Of a stretch of DNA of 64,000 nt, positions 37,959-50,160 are shown piece after piece. A program made the translations under genes and the position numbers. The DNA comes from Calonectria ilicicola (taxonomy: Eukaryota; Ascomycota; Sordariomycetes; Hypocreales; Nectriaceae), in contig CP085831.1 in the NCBI GenBank assembly GCA_020809705.1, forward strand, positions 310,001 through 374,000, read 5' to 3'. The first letter of the stretch is position 1. The number at the start of each line of letters is the position of its first letter. The notes beneath the pieces were generated by a model. It was not told the origin of the DNA, made no database searches, and worked only from the letters and a program-made list of their open reading frames with translations.

Positions 37959-39107
37959 ATGACGCCGAAACAACCAGATGAAAACAATCTGGCCAACCGG
38001 CGTGCCAAAAAAAGAGCGTTGGATCGACTCGCTCAACTTGCGGCGCTCGACTGTAATCGAAAACGCATTGCTCTGCTCGAGGCGACAATAGATGCCCTGT
38101 AAAAGGAAATTTCTGGGCAAGGCGTTCCTGGCGTGATGAAGGAGTTCATAGAAGTGAAGAAAGAAAGAGATCAACTGGCGCATATATTACATTCCATCAG
38201 ACAACTGGCTCAGCACAATCCTCCGGTGGAGCGGGATCTGGCCAGTGACTCCTCTGGGCCTGGATATTCCCAGCCCAACAACCAGCCAGCCGTCTTGCAG
38301 CATTCCTTCAATCACCAAAGACCCAGTCAATCATTGGACATGATATCTGCAATGGGGACAGTTCAGGACGATCAGCCACTTGTGATGACGCCTTCAACGC
38401 AATACACTGATGCACAGACAATGGATGTATCCCAGTATAGCGTCACGGAAGGTCGTCTGCTGCATCTCCCTTCAATCCCCTCGCCGCTTTTCACAGATGA
38501 ACTCATTACACCCAAGCCGATAGAGATTTGTGATTGCATATTGCCCAAGGCAACAGGGGAAACATCAGAACCTCATAACACAAGTATATGGCGTATCGCC
38601 AATGAAGTGTTGGGTACTCAAGATCCCCTTAGCAAGAGTATGCTTCAACTCGAAGACGAGATATATGAAGACCTTCCAATCTGCGCGATTTTAAAAGGGT
38701 GGGATAATTTTGATATCCAGAGTCTACCACCTCTGTGGAAAAAGCTATCGGATGGATAATCTTCAATTCAGGAATTGCGGAAATGTTGAAAGACTGGGAA
38801 TTCTAGTTCTAATGCACCGCATGCTGAGGCATAAAGCCGACCCGTCGATGAAACATCAAGCTAACCTTCCGATGTGGATATTGAGCAGGTATATCAATAA
38901 TCAGAACCGTTCCTAGGAAGGAAGTCACTGATTGTCCATCTTGATTTTAGGCCTTCACAGTTCCTCCTACATTCTCCGGCCATTGACTTTTTCGTGTGGT
39001 ATGTTCCTTTTCTACCTATACCATGAAACAGGCCTGATGATTTCGCACTACAAACCTGGAGTTCGAGAATGATTCATGTTCTTACAGTATCGATATTGCT
39101 CCAATGA
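37959..39107 (+). pseudogene. bZIP regulator with DUF3425-like C terminus, broken
   Basis: The ATG at 37959 opens a basic region (ENNLANRRAKKR) followed by a leucine-type heptad segment. TAA at 38100-38102 (codon 48) interrupts it, where CAA would restore the frame. The same frame then runs to 38759 through the DUF3425 signature (WRIANEVLG...LEDEIYEDLPICAILKGWD...LPPLWKKL). A 1-nt shift near 38740-38757 is needed to continue into NVERLGILVLMHRMLRH. Two introns (38889-38950 and 38999-39031) then join LSR to PSQFLLHSPAIDFFVW and on to a stop at 39105-39107. bZIP-DUF3425 proteins are common fungal regulators, often near secondary-metabolism genes. This copy cannot make a full product unless the lesions are sequence errors. 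Confidence 0.8.
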
Positions 39108-40065
39108 CCTTTAGAAGATATTTGCAATATTATTCCTAATATCTTAGTTATTTGAATTTTAAGACTATTATAAAACAAATACTATCACAGGCCAATATTC
39201 TATTTCACTAGACTTTAAGAAGTAGCTTCAAGATATTAACTCTTAGACAGTAATAGTGGGCTTTTTCTCGCACTTCCTTGAGCTTTATGCCGACATACCT
39301 TGCTCTCAAGATGTATCTTGCTTAGAATTATCTAATTGCTATCAAACACATAACATGTGGAATCTGGATGCGTACCACCCGGCCAAAAGGTCGGAATATA
39401 CAAGCGAGGACGCCCATGATGAATACTTAGCAGCAAAAACGCATTAGAGTGTCTAGTGAACCGCGCGGATTCTGTGATAAAGTGGTGAAGGAGTTGTTAG
39501 TGAATCTAATATAGTTATTTATCTGCGGTTGGTACTAGTCGAGAGAATGGACATTCCTTTGTCAATATAATAGTTTGTCGCAAACCTGGCTTTCTTGAAG
39601 GAATGATAATTAGAACCACCATGCTCTTGATATCTCGAGCGATGCATAGAGCATGCACTATGAGAGAATAAATGCTCGAACATGCTTTGTTATGTATGAA
39701 GCGTTAGCGAGCGCATTTGTTACGGGCGTAGATGTGATACGGGGGACAAGTTGAAATGAAGTTCTAATATGCTGTGATAATCAAGCCTGACAGAGTTTAT
39801 TTTCAACATATTCAAGTCTTTGAGCTATTGAAGTTATTCGCCTGGATTTTAACAATCATTTGACTCTACATCTGTCCTTATTTGTCGCTTCTCAGCCAAT
39901 TTGAGGTCGGGAGTTAACAACTATTGCGTAAAACCAAGAGCGTGTCAATATGAAATGGACAATCCTCTTTGACTTCTATTTACCGATGTACCTGGATTTT
40001 GATGTAATTTAATAGAGGTCCTGGAGCGGATTAAAGTCCCTACACAACAACCTGCGGCCAACATT
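39108..40065. other. Intergenic
   Basis: No supported gene. A 63-codon frame at 39256-39447 has no recognisable motif. Confidence 0.4.
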
Positions 40066-40066
40066 T

Positions 40067-40569
40067 AGGCCCTGCTTGGCGTTCAGGATTATCTTAATTC
40101 TGGTGTTAGGGTGGAGACATAAAAATAATCAATTATCATACTAGACCTAAAAAAGTAGTGTTTTTTGGCCGGAATTATCTTAATCCTAAGACAAGAAATT
40201 ATGCCAGTGTCCAAATGTATCTTTTAACATTAAAATTAATCTAGAAGAACATCTTAACAACTAAGCTATTTAAGGCTAAAAAAATGACCTAAGATAATCT
40301 AATTTTAATATTATTATAATCCTCGAAAATCAAGGATTATAATAATTCTAACCTACCTTTCCATTATTTTAAGAGTTTATATGGACCAGGGTTAGGGTTG
40401 GGGTCTAGGTTTAGCCTAAAATAAGAAGGCAGTGACTATCTTAGCTCTCCCCACCTTGCATAACTCATGATCGAGATACATAGCGTGACAAGGCAAGGTT
40501 TTGTTCAAGCCTAATGTCACTGTGGGGAACTCAGGATTAGGATAATCTTGGAACGTCGAGCAGGGCCTT
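40067..40569. mobile_element. MITE-like element with about 35-bp terminal inverted repeats
   Basis: The left end reads AGGCCCTGCTTGGCGTTC..., followed by AGGATTATCTTAATTC. The right end, complemented, reads AAGGCCCTGCTCGACGTTCC followed by AAGATTATCCTAATCC. About 28 of 35 positions agree. The interior is AT-rich and has a palindrome around 40312-40348 (ATTATTATAATCC...GGATTATAATAAT), but no open frame of note. This is a non-autonomous DNA transposon layout; the superfamily is not clear and no certain target duplication was found. Confidence 0.7.
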
Positions 40570-41695
40570 GACAGAGATGAGTCATCCGGGATCGAGCTAC
40601 CAGCGAGCATTTGCTTTCCCAAGATATTCCGCTTGATTGTACACATGAAATCTTCGCCCCGCTAAAAGTTGTTGCGACGCCATGAAGGTGCGAAATAAAT
40701 AATATTTAAATCGTGTTGCAGGTGGTGAAGGATGGCGTTGGGATTCACGGTCTTAGCAAGGGAAGCCATCTTAAGTACGACTATCTAAGTTTTCATGAGG
40801 GCAACCTTATTGTAAGTTGATTGTATCTTGGTTGGGCGAATCATCTGGTCAAACTTAGTTGTATCTGCCACCGTTGTGGCATTGGAGCTCCCTCTGGTAG
40901 AGCCCACGATTTACCAAAAATAAAATTTAATACGGAATTGATTTGATTTTCGGTTATGGTAGTATGTCTCGTAATTTGGGCCGGAACTGACTCTGGATAC
41001 GGAATTTTCTTATTGGACAATGCTCAATTGCGGGACAATAATCTTGTCATTGAGGTGGGGATCGTATAGAATACGGAATTTCCTCATTGGCTAAATTCCC
41101 CTGTTATGTCCCACTAGCAGCTCGCCCCAAGGGGCCCTGAACTGCTTTGCTGGAAGAGAAAGCTTCGCCTGTCACTGGTAGCTCTCGTGAATACAGCTTC
41201 TATATTGCAAAACACTACTGGGGATTTATCAAATGGCTCCCTGAAGGATTGACTAAACAATAGATAAAAACATGCGCTGCAAGATTCTTCACGTCTACTC
41301 TAAGTAGGATTATCAATACAGCCTCATTGGATACTGATCCCACATCGCTAGGTGAGAGCTCAAAGCCCAATGGTCAAGGGACTATTGTTTTGGACCCCCT
41401 GTGGAGCCAAAGGCGGGATCTGCAGACATACTCGGGTTGGAATACGCATTTTATGCAGCATGTTGTGGCTCCCATTATGAGGAAGGACCTGGGAAGTCGG
41501 ATCTTGGAAAAGTCCGGAGATGGCTTCGGGCTGTAGTAAGATCAAATTCTCCGGCCAAAAAGTCAACAAAGGAGGGCAGTCTTGATGAGAAGAATATTAC
41601 CTGGAGTAGGTAAGGAAACCAATATAAACCCCCATCTTGCTGCCTGACCACAACTGCGTGGAATCTAACAAATCTTGCTCAGAACACCGGCTATC
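40570..41695. other. Intergenic upstream of the P450
   Basis: Overlapping short frames at 41327-41613 lack domains. ATACGGAATT-type motifs recur at about 40932, 40998 and 41071, suggesting short degenerate repeats. Confidence 0.4.
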
Positions 41696-43502
41696 ATGTC
41701 TACTGCCTCTTCATCCGCGTCGCTGCCGACTTCTTGGATCGACACTCATATGGGGAGTAACTTCGAGAATGGTTTGTTTATCAGACCTGTTTCTGGAACC
41801 CTTATTGCTATTGTCGTGGTGCTGTGCTTAAGATGGTTGTCCTCATTGCTCCGCCAATTCCAGAAGCAAACACACTTCCTCAACAAAGGCATGGATATAT
41901 TCATGGAAAAGAAAACCATGAATCCGAATAACTCTTTTAAACTTACCACCCTCCTTGGAGAGGTCACTGTTATCCCTCCTCAATTCATTGATGTTATCCG
42001 CAACGACACTTCTCTCAACTTCCGTCGTGCTATTACCGCGGTAAGGGGTCAAGTCTGATGTCGTATGGGACTAGACTAAGCAAATCTAGGATTTCCACTC
42101 CCATCTTCCTGGCTTTGAGGCCTTTGGCTTTCTAGATCACCCCACTCAAATTTTGCAAGTGGTGTTGAGGAAACAGTTAACAAAGTATTTGAGTAAACAT
42201 CGGCTAGTCTTCAGACTAAAAAGGAACTATAAGCCCAAATATCTAACTAAAACAATCAGACACAGTCACAGAGCCTCTCTCGTCAGAAACCACCTTTGCA
42301 GTTCAGCATATATTTGGAGAATCGTCAGGTGAGAGTGAAAAGCAATACATGCGTTCGTTATTGAACCATACTAAAGGAGTCCAGCCTGGCAAAAGACTTA
42401 TGCATATGATTCGTTTCTTGATCTCATAGCCCGACTATCGTCAAGGGTATTTCTGGGGGAAGAAATCTGCCGCAATGAAGCTTGGCTTAAAGTGACCAAG
42501 AGTTATACTACAACTGCATTTGCTTCCGCTGCAAAATTGAACGTTGTACCTGCACCACTGCGACCCTTGATGAATTGGTTCGATTCATCATGCAGGGAAG
42601 TTCGTGCCAATCTTGAAGAAGCTCGCAGTATCATGACTCCAGTCATTGAGAAACGCCGAAAGCTCAAAGCTGAAGCTATAGCTCAGGGTCAGCCAGTGCC
42701 AACCTTCAACGATGCGATCGACTGGGCCGAGTCAGAATGTCAGGGTAAGTCTTATGATGCAGCCGTTTTCCAGATGACTCTCTCTTTCGTCGCCATCCAT
42801 ACCAGCACAGACCTTCTTTTTAATACTATGCTCTATCTGGTGGAAAAGCCAGAGTTCATCGATGCCTTACGCCAAGAGATGGTCGAGGTTTTACAGGCCG
42901 AAGGTTGGAAAAAAAACTGCTCTTTACAATCTGAAGCTACTTGACAGTGCTCTCAAAGAGGCGCAAAGGCTACGACCAGGTGACGTGTGTAAGTGTATCT
43001 ATGCCTATTGGCTAAAATATTTGATTGAAAGAGAGCCATGCTAACCGGCATGTTAGTGACTATGCGTCGAATGGCTCTGAAAGATGTCACTCTTCCTGAC
43101 GGAACCATGATTCGAAAAGGCGAACGGACAAATGTTGATAATTGCCACATAAGGGATGCAAAGCTGTATCCAGACCCCGAGAAATTTGACATCTACCGAT
43201 TTGTCAATTTGCGGGAACAAGCAGGCAACGAGAATAAGGCACAATTCGTTGCTACAAGCGCTGAGCATCTTGGTTTTGGCCACGGCATTTACTCATGCCC
43301 AGGTCGATTCTTTGCGTCAAATGAACTCAAAGTTGCCTTTTGTCATCTGCTTTTGAAATATGATTGGAAGTTGGACGACCTGCATCAAAGTGCCCCAATA
43401 ATGAGAGGCACCAACACATTGGCCAACCCAGGTGCAACTTTGCTTTTCAGAAGGCGAAAAGAGGAGATTGACCTTGAGTCGCTAGGTTTCCGCGACGCCT
43501 GA
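41696..43502 (+). pseudogene. Cytochrome P450 monooxygenase with a homopolymer frameshift (5 exons, about 528 aa if read through)
   Basis: Exons are 41696-42040, 42090-42192, 42260-42328, 42385-42988 and 43036-43502, with introns of 47-67 bp. The N terminus has a membrane anchor (TLIAIVVVLCLRW). The oxygen-binding helix reads AIHTSTDLL, the ExxR motif is KEAQR, the PERF-like region is DPEKFDIYRF and the heme loop is FGHGIYSCPGRFFA with the axial Cys. All family landmarks are present. The one lesion is a run of eight A at 42909-42916, where seven would keep the frame from EGWKK into TALYNLKLL. It could be a true frameshift or an assembly indel. The helix and heme motifs resemble fungal P450s of the ent-kaurene-oxidase-like group. 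The substrate is unknown; the reaction would be NADPH-dependent hydroxylation at the ER membrane. The nearby bZIP and SDR genes suggest a metabolic cluster. Confidence 0.85.
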
Positions 43503-44409
43503 TCAGAACTACAGCTCAGAGAGCGCTCTCCGAGATTTCTATCTGCAAAGTCGTCACTTCATCAACTCTGTTCCAATGATAAAACCTCCAAGCTCGAGAA
43601 TCATTGATAGAACACGGCCCTATCGTAGATATTTTCGTATATTGAAAGCTGCCGAGTGAGCATTGAAGTAAGAAGTTCAAAATTGCCTACTTGACCATTG
43701 AACCTTTTATTGAACCTGAGCTTAATGCCCGAATTTAAATCCGGTCTTATAAACAGCTTCAAATATATATTACTTTAGATCGTATAGGTCTCTTGGTAGA
43801 AACGAGATATTAAGATGTGCTGTGCATTGCAGATCCTACACTAAAACTACTGGTGTAAGGGAGTGTATTATGAGCCCTGCAGAATACGATGGCCTAGTAC
43901 CTGCCTATCCAAGAACATTCTTGAGAGTAAATGCACGGACCAAAGATGTCCGAAGGCAAGTATATAGATTGGGTAATTCAATGGTCTGATTAGGCTCAAG
44001 ATTACGACATAGGGGGGCGGGGTAGAGTTAGCGCAAATGGGGCACAGACTACCCGTAACGAATGCTAGCAACTAGCCGAACTTTACGAGACGTCTGAAGT
44101 GGCTATGGATACGGTGTAGGTGGGCCCTTGGACCCGGAGGTAATAGCTTTGTACGCATGGCATGCGTGTACAAAAGGTTACGGGGCATTGAGGAGGCCCG
44201 AAAACCCGACAATGGAAGCACGCTTGAGGGTATTTGAGGTCAGCCTCCATCTATCAATTCATCAATGAAAATTATCCAGACACCTTTTTATTCCGATTGA
44301 CGTATCTAACAGCCGAAAGTAGTATTTGTTAGTAGCAATCTCTGCTGCTGCAGGGAGCCCAATTTGAAGCTACAACATCTAGATTCTGTACCAAGGATAA
44401 GGAAAAGAT
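43503..44409. other. Intergenic
   Basis: No supported gene between the P450 and the first SDR fragment. Confidence 0.45.
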
Positions 44410-44751
44410 ATGAGTAGCCTTTCAGGACTACGTGTTATCATTGCTGGAGGGGCCTCTGGGATAGGAGTAGTTACCTCAAAGCTATTGGGCAGCCAAGGAG
44501 CTAGGGTGGTTGTAGGTGACATTAACCTGGATGGAGCAAAGAGGGTGGCAGAGGAGATTGGTGCTTTGGGCGGCACTACTATTGCTAAAAAATTCGACTT
44601 TGGCAAAGAAGATAGTATCGAGGTACTTATTAATAATAAAGCCAAAATACTTAGCAGACTAGATGGCCTTATCAACATAGGTACTTTCATTTACCCAAGC
44701 TACCTCAATAGAGATATCAGCATTAATAAGATACTAGTTAATATTTGGTAG
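44410..44751 (+). pseudogene. Truncated short-chain dehydrogenase fragment (113 codons)
   Basis: Starts as a normal SDR: GGASGIG cofactor loop at residues 14-20, the GDINLDGAKR adenosine-binding Asp, and LDGLINIG where NAG is usual. It stops at TAG 44749-44751 before any catalytic Ser-Tyr-Lys. Downstream sequence in frame has further TAG/TGA codons. It is a remnant and lacks the active site. The next SDR begins 300 bp on. Confidence 0.75.
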
Positions 44752-45049
44752 ATAAGGTGGTAGCTAGGAAGACCCTGGGAAATATGATGGATACATCGAA
44801 AAGGATTTGCACTTTGCCCGAATCTGCTCGCCGCGGACGAGGCAGGTAGGCGGGATCGGAATAGAGAGTGTCCGAGGCCTAGTTGGCGGGACTTCGGCAC
44901 TTGACCCCTCCGTAGTTGACTTGTTAAATATCCATCAGAACCTACGTCTCATCTCAACTCTACCCTTACTATGTAATTGCAACAGTCAGTCCTCAGAACG
45001 CTAACCTGATTATTCAGTACATAACTGACCTCCTTTATCACTGCGCAAG

Positions 45050-46076
45050 ATGGGGTTCTCATCAGACCTACTCAACGGCAAGGTCGGCATTGTCACTGGG
45101 GCCGGCTCCCCTTATGGCATTGGGAGGTCACTAGTACTGTCACTCGCTCGTGCCGGTGCCGCAGCAGTATATGCTACCGACCTGACGCTGATAAATATTC
45201 CTTCTTTGCAGCAAGAAATGAAGGATGCCGGATTATCGTGTGAGGTTCGTGGCGCAATATTAGATGTGTCATCGGAAGAGCAGACGATCACTGTTCTCAA
45301 AGATGTTCTAGCCAAATATGGCCGTCTGGACTTCTATTTCGCGAATGCCGGGTTTGGAGGCTACAAGTAAGGATACCAAATATAACGTGACCATATTTGG
45401 CAAAAGCGTTGTTTTAATAAGAATGAATCTAGATCGCTTCAAGATATCGACTCAGCATACTACGACTATGCTATATCGGTGATGCAGCGGTCGTTCTTCT
45501 TGGCTCTAAAGTATGGTGGTCAGGCAATGAGTACCTTGTCAGAGTCGAAGAGACAACCAGGAGGATCAATCATCGTCACGAGCTCAATGGCGGCCATGAC
45601 GGGCGCCGCTTCTGACATAGCATATTGTAAGTCTATTCATTCATCATAATTAGCAAGGCTCTTTCTAATCAGGTCAAAAAGCCACCGCAAAGGGTGCGGT
45701 AGTGGGTATGCTCAAATCAGCCTCTGTGCAACTAACAGCGAGTCACATCCGAGTTAATGCAATCTCCCCGGGGCTTGTCAGGACGAGTCTTATGCTAACG
45801 TCCAGTGCCACGTCTTCAGGCTCTGCCTTTGACAAACCCACTAGCGAGAAGGATGCTGTGAATGCATTCGACAATGTTCTTGGCAAATTTGCATCATCCA
45901 AGTATTACTACAATCATATCCCGGAACCAGTTGACATCGCGAATATTGGTGTTTTTCTCGCTTCGGACCTCTCTGCATCTGTCAATGCTCAGAAAATTGT
46001 AGCAGATAATGGAAAGTCAGTGGCGGCCTTTGGTGAAAGCATTATTCCTACAGTTGAACCGATGAAGCCCCTCTAA
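45050..46076 (+). CDS. Short-chain dehydrogenase/reductase (3 exons, 301 aa)
   Basis: Exons are 45050-45366, 45433-45626 and 45682-46076, with introns of 66 and 55 bp and a phase-consistent total of 302 codons. TGAGSPYGIG (16-25) binds NAD(P). The Asp of YATDL suggests NAD preference. NAG (FANAGF), the catalytic Ser in VTSSM, and Tyr170/Lys174 in YSTAK follow. The last motif forms only if the second intron ends at CAAAAAG (45681), which decided the acceptor. RVNAISPGLVRTSL is the usual C-terminal motif. The gene is complete with no internal stop. It is probably a cytosolic oxidoreductase acting on an alcohol or ketone of unknown identity, next to a P450. Confidence 0.87.
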
Positions 46077-47215
46077 AGAAAGACAGGCGTGGCGTTGACT
46101 CTGCTAACATAAGGTTGAAGTCGTGGCACCCTAAACGGATGACATGCACCGGCAGGATATGGGGGGCAAGAGCAAACCGGTGTAATTAGACCTGCATATT
46201 CATCAAACTCAAGAACTCAACTTATTAATTTTGAGATTACGTGGTTTGAGCTATATGTGCTCGCGTTTGAGAATTCATCGTCTCTCGTCCAAATGACACT
46301 TTCTCCTCAAAAGCCAGGTACATCATCGGTACTCTTGCCTCCCGAAATAAGTTGATTGCCAAACCCCTTCTTTTCTTCACTAAGTTAGCCGTTCCAATAT
46401 CGGCCCACAAGAAAAGCTGCTGCCAAACAGTTCAAGTTGACATATTTCTTCCTTTGCCACAAGTCCGCCTTCACCCACTAATTAGACTTTGTTGGCGTGG
46501 GTGGGGAGCTTTCTGCCGAAGGCGATCTTCCATGTTCGACGACCCACTCGAAAGAATTAATCGTATTGAATACGCCTTTTTAAGACCGCGCACAGACTTG
46601 GCACTGATTACAGAGGGGATGGGACGCTCGGATATGGGTTGTTAGAGATATTTTAGCGTCATGAGTGGGCAAACATTTTAATATCATGTGCTCGTGTTGA
46701 TCGATGGGCGTGGACTGGAACTAGATCTTGAGTTTGATGCATCAGTATTCATATAGACACGATGTCACAATCTGCAGATAGCTTCAATAGCCTAGCCCGA
46801 CCTCCTCAGTGAACGTCAGATCAACCGAGCTTGCGCCAGTAGGCCTCGGGCCCTAATTCACATACAAATATCAACAATAATGATAGAAGGGGCTACCTGA
46901 CGGCCACAGCCCAAACCGCTGGGGGCGGCTAGCTTCATCTAATAACGGTGGCCAAGACTGCCAAGCCCTGAATATCTTCAACCTTAGATAGGGACCACCG
47001 GTAGCCCCGCCGGCAACAGCTAGCAACAGCAACTATAAGAGACCTAGCTAGACCCCTCAATTGACAAGACAAGAGCTTCTATGCATCTAGACTCATACCG
47101 ATCTTTTGATACACGAATAGAGGTTGCTAACTACATTTGATCTAATGAGAACTTTAGTGATGTATTGAATTCTATATCCTATCTACATGGGTGATTCTTG
47201 ACTACGAGAGCTACT
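46077..47215. other. Intergenic
   Basis: No supported gene. A 97-codon frame at 46352-46645 shows no known motif. Confidence 0.4.
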
Positions 47216-48046
47216 CTAGCCTAGTGCAGTCATAACGATCTTGTTGCCTCCATTAGCGCTAACAGCCGCACCATTAACCCAGCGACCCTCCTCACTAGCA
47301 AGAAACCCAACAATATAGGCGATGTCGTCAGGAACGCCAATTCTATCGGCAGCAATCGTATTTTGAATTTGCCCATCAAGATATCCCTATAATATCAAGT
47401 CTTAATTATTCTTAATTATATCAGTAACAATCAAACCGACAATAACACTATTGAAAGTAACATATATTATTTTCACAAAGCTATTAACAAATAAACATAT
47501 ATAGCCTTGAAGGACAGCCTTAGTAGCTCCATATATCATAGTAAGATCAACATTCCCCGAATAAGCAAGCACACTTAAGATATTAATCACACAACCTCCA
47601 TAAAGCAGGAGGTATAGCAGCAGCGCAATAATAGCTGACACCGGAGCGAAAAGATTGCCTTGCATAAGCTCAAGGAAATTAGGCAGGGATTTATCTTTGA
47701 TTGGTAGCGCTTTTAAGGGGTTAGTTAAGATAGCATTATTAACAAGGATATCAATAGCTTACATATCAAGTTATTTCAGGACTTATGGAATTAGCTTGGG
47801 GCCAAACTCCGGGTCCGGCGCGTCCGCCTGGATTGCGACAGTCTGCTTTACTCCCAGGTCCCGGCATTATTCTAGGGTTACCTCTGCCGCTTTAAGGTTG
47901 GTGGCATAAGTAATAGCCAATTTGGTGAGCCCTTTGCGTGCGAGGTAGACAGAAATAGCTTGTCAGATGCCACAAGATCCTCCAGTCAAAATGGCTGTCT
48001 TGCCAGTCAAAGACCAGGGAGCATCTGAAGAGGGAGGTGCAGCCAT
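47216..48046 (-). pseudogene. Short-chain dehydrogenase, disabled by several stops
   Basis: Reading the minus strand from ATG 48046 gives an SDR start (SLTGKTAILTGGSCGI), then TGA directly after GI. Further TAA codons lie around 47776-47870. DILVNNA and the catalytic YGATK survive in an open middle part (47402-47665). A typical C terminus (GVPDDIAYIVGFLASEEGRWVNG) ends at TAG 47216, reached after a frame change near 47395. Most lesions are C-to-T type. The gene would have encoded about 260 residues. Confidence 0.82.
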
Positions 48047-49296
48047 TCTAAGATAGAGCTTTCAATGTTGTTGTTTATGTTGTATGAGAGAAGGGTGATG
48101 AAATTGCAACTGACTCCTGTAGCAGAGAAATTGCTTTATTTATAACTAGGCTACATTGACTTCACCGTTTGCAGTAAAGGACTGCATAGACGTGACATTC
48201 ACAAGCTTCAGAAGCCCGCCAGACTAAGACGACACGGTGAATCTCAAGCGGAGCGGACATTCGGTGGAGAATTGAAGTCGGAGAGAGAGCAAAGCTCATG
48301 CGATAGACTGGCCGATATCTCCTATGTCCGGTACTCTAGAGTTACCCGGCATTGTCACGATGAGTACCGTGGGTCTCTAGAGGGTGGGCTAGTTAGTCTC
48401 CACCTCGCTAACGGGCAGTTTAAAAGGCTATTTATTGTACGCGTGGTTTGCCGGGCTAGTCTAAAGGCAAAGCTTTGGTCAGATGATGGCGCAGCGTCGC
48501 TCATGATCCAACCAATCAATCGAACTGTATCGTATTGTGTGTTTACGGCCAAAAATACAACGATTGGCTATACGTTTTTAGCCTGCACTGAAGCGACAAT
48601 GGCAATCCGTCAACGTCTCGCAGATAGACTTGAGGGTTTGAATGACAATAAGATGCCTATATTCAAAATGTACCAGTTCCTGTGTTGGTGACTCTTTGGG
48701 TTATCAAACGTCTCATCCAAGGTGCCTTCTATCTATGCAGTAAAATGGTCTTCTTCAAGCTTTTCAAGTCGCAGAGACCCTTATCCCACAGTTAGAAGGA
48801 GATCATGGAATTAACGGGGTTGGGGAGAATTGCAGCACTGTGAAGGTGTTGGAGCCAAGTTTAACTCCGTTGCCTCACGCGCAAATTTGTCCCTCAAGAC
48901 ACCTCATTTCAGACATAGCGTGGTCTTTAATTAAGCAAATTCTCCTTCGTTCACTTGCGAAAGTGCAATAGTTTATGGATTCCAAACCGCTCACATGACT
49001 TATGATGCGGGTCGGGCATGACATAAATCTATCATTTTAAGCCGACATGAACGGTCCAGGGTAGGACAATGTTAAATTTGTCCACAAAGAGAATAAATAG
49101 AATACCGTGAAAAATGGCAGTGAGTGAGACTAGAATATTTAAATCCTTTCAACCTCTGTGATATTGTTCCGCAACAGGAGATTTCAAAGTTCATGCTTGC
49201 AACGTGATCAATTGTATAATACGGTTGACTAGAAATAATGTCTGATTAGTGACTGGTTTCCGTCAAACATGAAGCGAAGTGAGAGCCCGATTCTTG
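48047..49296. other. Intergenic with a 139-codon frame of unknown value
   Basis: The open frame 48272-48691 (+) has no recognisable domain, signal peptide or promoter cue. The remainder looks non-coding. Confidence 0.35.
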
Positions 49297-50160
49297 TCAA
49301 GAAGTACTAATCGCATCATCAACAACCTTCCATGTATGATCCGCAACCTTTTTAATCTGCTCCTCGCTCCACTTAGCCTTTTTGTTTATGATATGACCTT
49401 TTCCATTAATACATGCCCAACCTTGTTCTTCTTCCTTCCCTGATGTCGCAATGTCCCTTGTGCTCTTCAACAGGCCTTCAGCGCAAATCTCTGGAGACAC
49501 CCCGAAAAAATAACCAACAGTCCGTGAAGCAACCTGTAAATACCATGGTAGCCCTTCATAGATGTTTGTGTTGACAATGCCTGGAAGAGCATGTAAAAAT
49601 TGTCTTCTGCCGTTAGTTTGGTCTGCTTGATGCATAGCATGTGCTTGGATCATAGCATCCGTCATTGAAATGCAGTGTTTTGCCACATTTGAGAGACTAT
49701 AATGTGTCTTGAGACCCAAGTCTTCCCAGTTAATGGATGCTGGATTTCCTCGCTCGCCGTCTAAAACAAGCATAACCTTTGCATTATGCTTCAGGACTGG
49801 GGCCAATTCACGAATCAAAAGCTGCCTGCCATAAAAGTGAAGAGCCATCTTGCGATCGATCCCTTCAGGCGTTTCTATCCGCCCAGCTGTGCTCAGAATG
49901 CCCTGGGTGAGGACAAGGAGGTCCAGCTTTTGGTCCAGCTTTTGATCTGTTGCCTGCTTGTAGGTATCGGTATACTGTTTGATTGATCGCATGGATGATG
50001 CATCCAAAGGACGAAACTCGATGTTGGAATGAGGGATATCGCGAGGCTTTGTACGACCGCTTATGATAACGGTGGACAACACTGAGTCGGCAGCGATACG
50101 GCAGGCCATGGCATAGCCGATACCGCCTGTTCCTCCGACTATGAGAGCTCTCATTGTCAT
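49297..50160 (-). CDS. SDR-like NAD(P)-binding oxidoreductase (single exon, 287 aa)
   Basis: Uninterrupted frame from ATG 50160 to the stop at 49297. GGTGGIG (residues 9-15) is a dinucleotide-binding loop, and ISGRTKP carries an Arg at the end of strand 2, consistent with NADPH. LLVLTQG stands where NNAG is usual. The Tyr in THYSLSNVAKH is followed by Lys seven residues later instead of four, so the textbook YxxxK is not present. This variant occurs in some fungal members of the SDR superfamily. A direct repeat QKLDQKLD is seen near residue 75. The substrate is unknown. It is one of four SDR loci within 6 kb. Confidence 0.85.
   Translation of the reverse strand: MTMRALIVGGTGGIGYAMACRIAADSVLSTVIISGRTKPRDIPHSNIEFRPLDASSMRSIKQYTDTYKQATDQKLDQKLDLLVLTQGILSTAGRIETPEGIDRKMALHFYGRQLLIRELAPVLKHNAKVMLVLDGERGNPASINWEDLGLKTHYSLSNVAKHCISMTDAMIQAHAMHQADQTNGRRQFLHALPGIVNTNIYEGLPWYLQVASRTVGYFFGVSPEICAEGLLKSTRDIATSGKEEEQGWACINGKGHIINKKAKWSEEQIKKVADHTWKVVDDAISTS

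Noticed and set aside
40383..40413. GGGTTAGGGTTGGGG, telomere-like
   Set aside because: Only two repeat-like units inside the MITE body, not an array.
41327..41613. Overlapping frames upstream of the P450
   Set aside because: No domain and no splice that adds to the P450, whose membrane-anchored N terminus is already complete at 41696.
48272..48691. 139-codon plus-strand frame
   Set aside because: No motif, no signal peptide, no intron support; likely chance.
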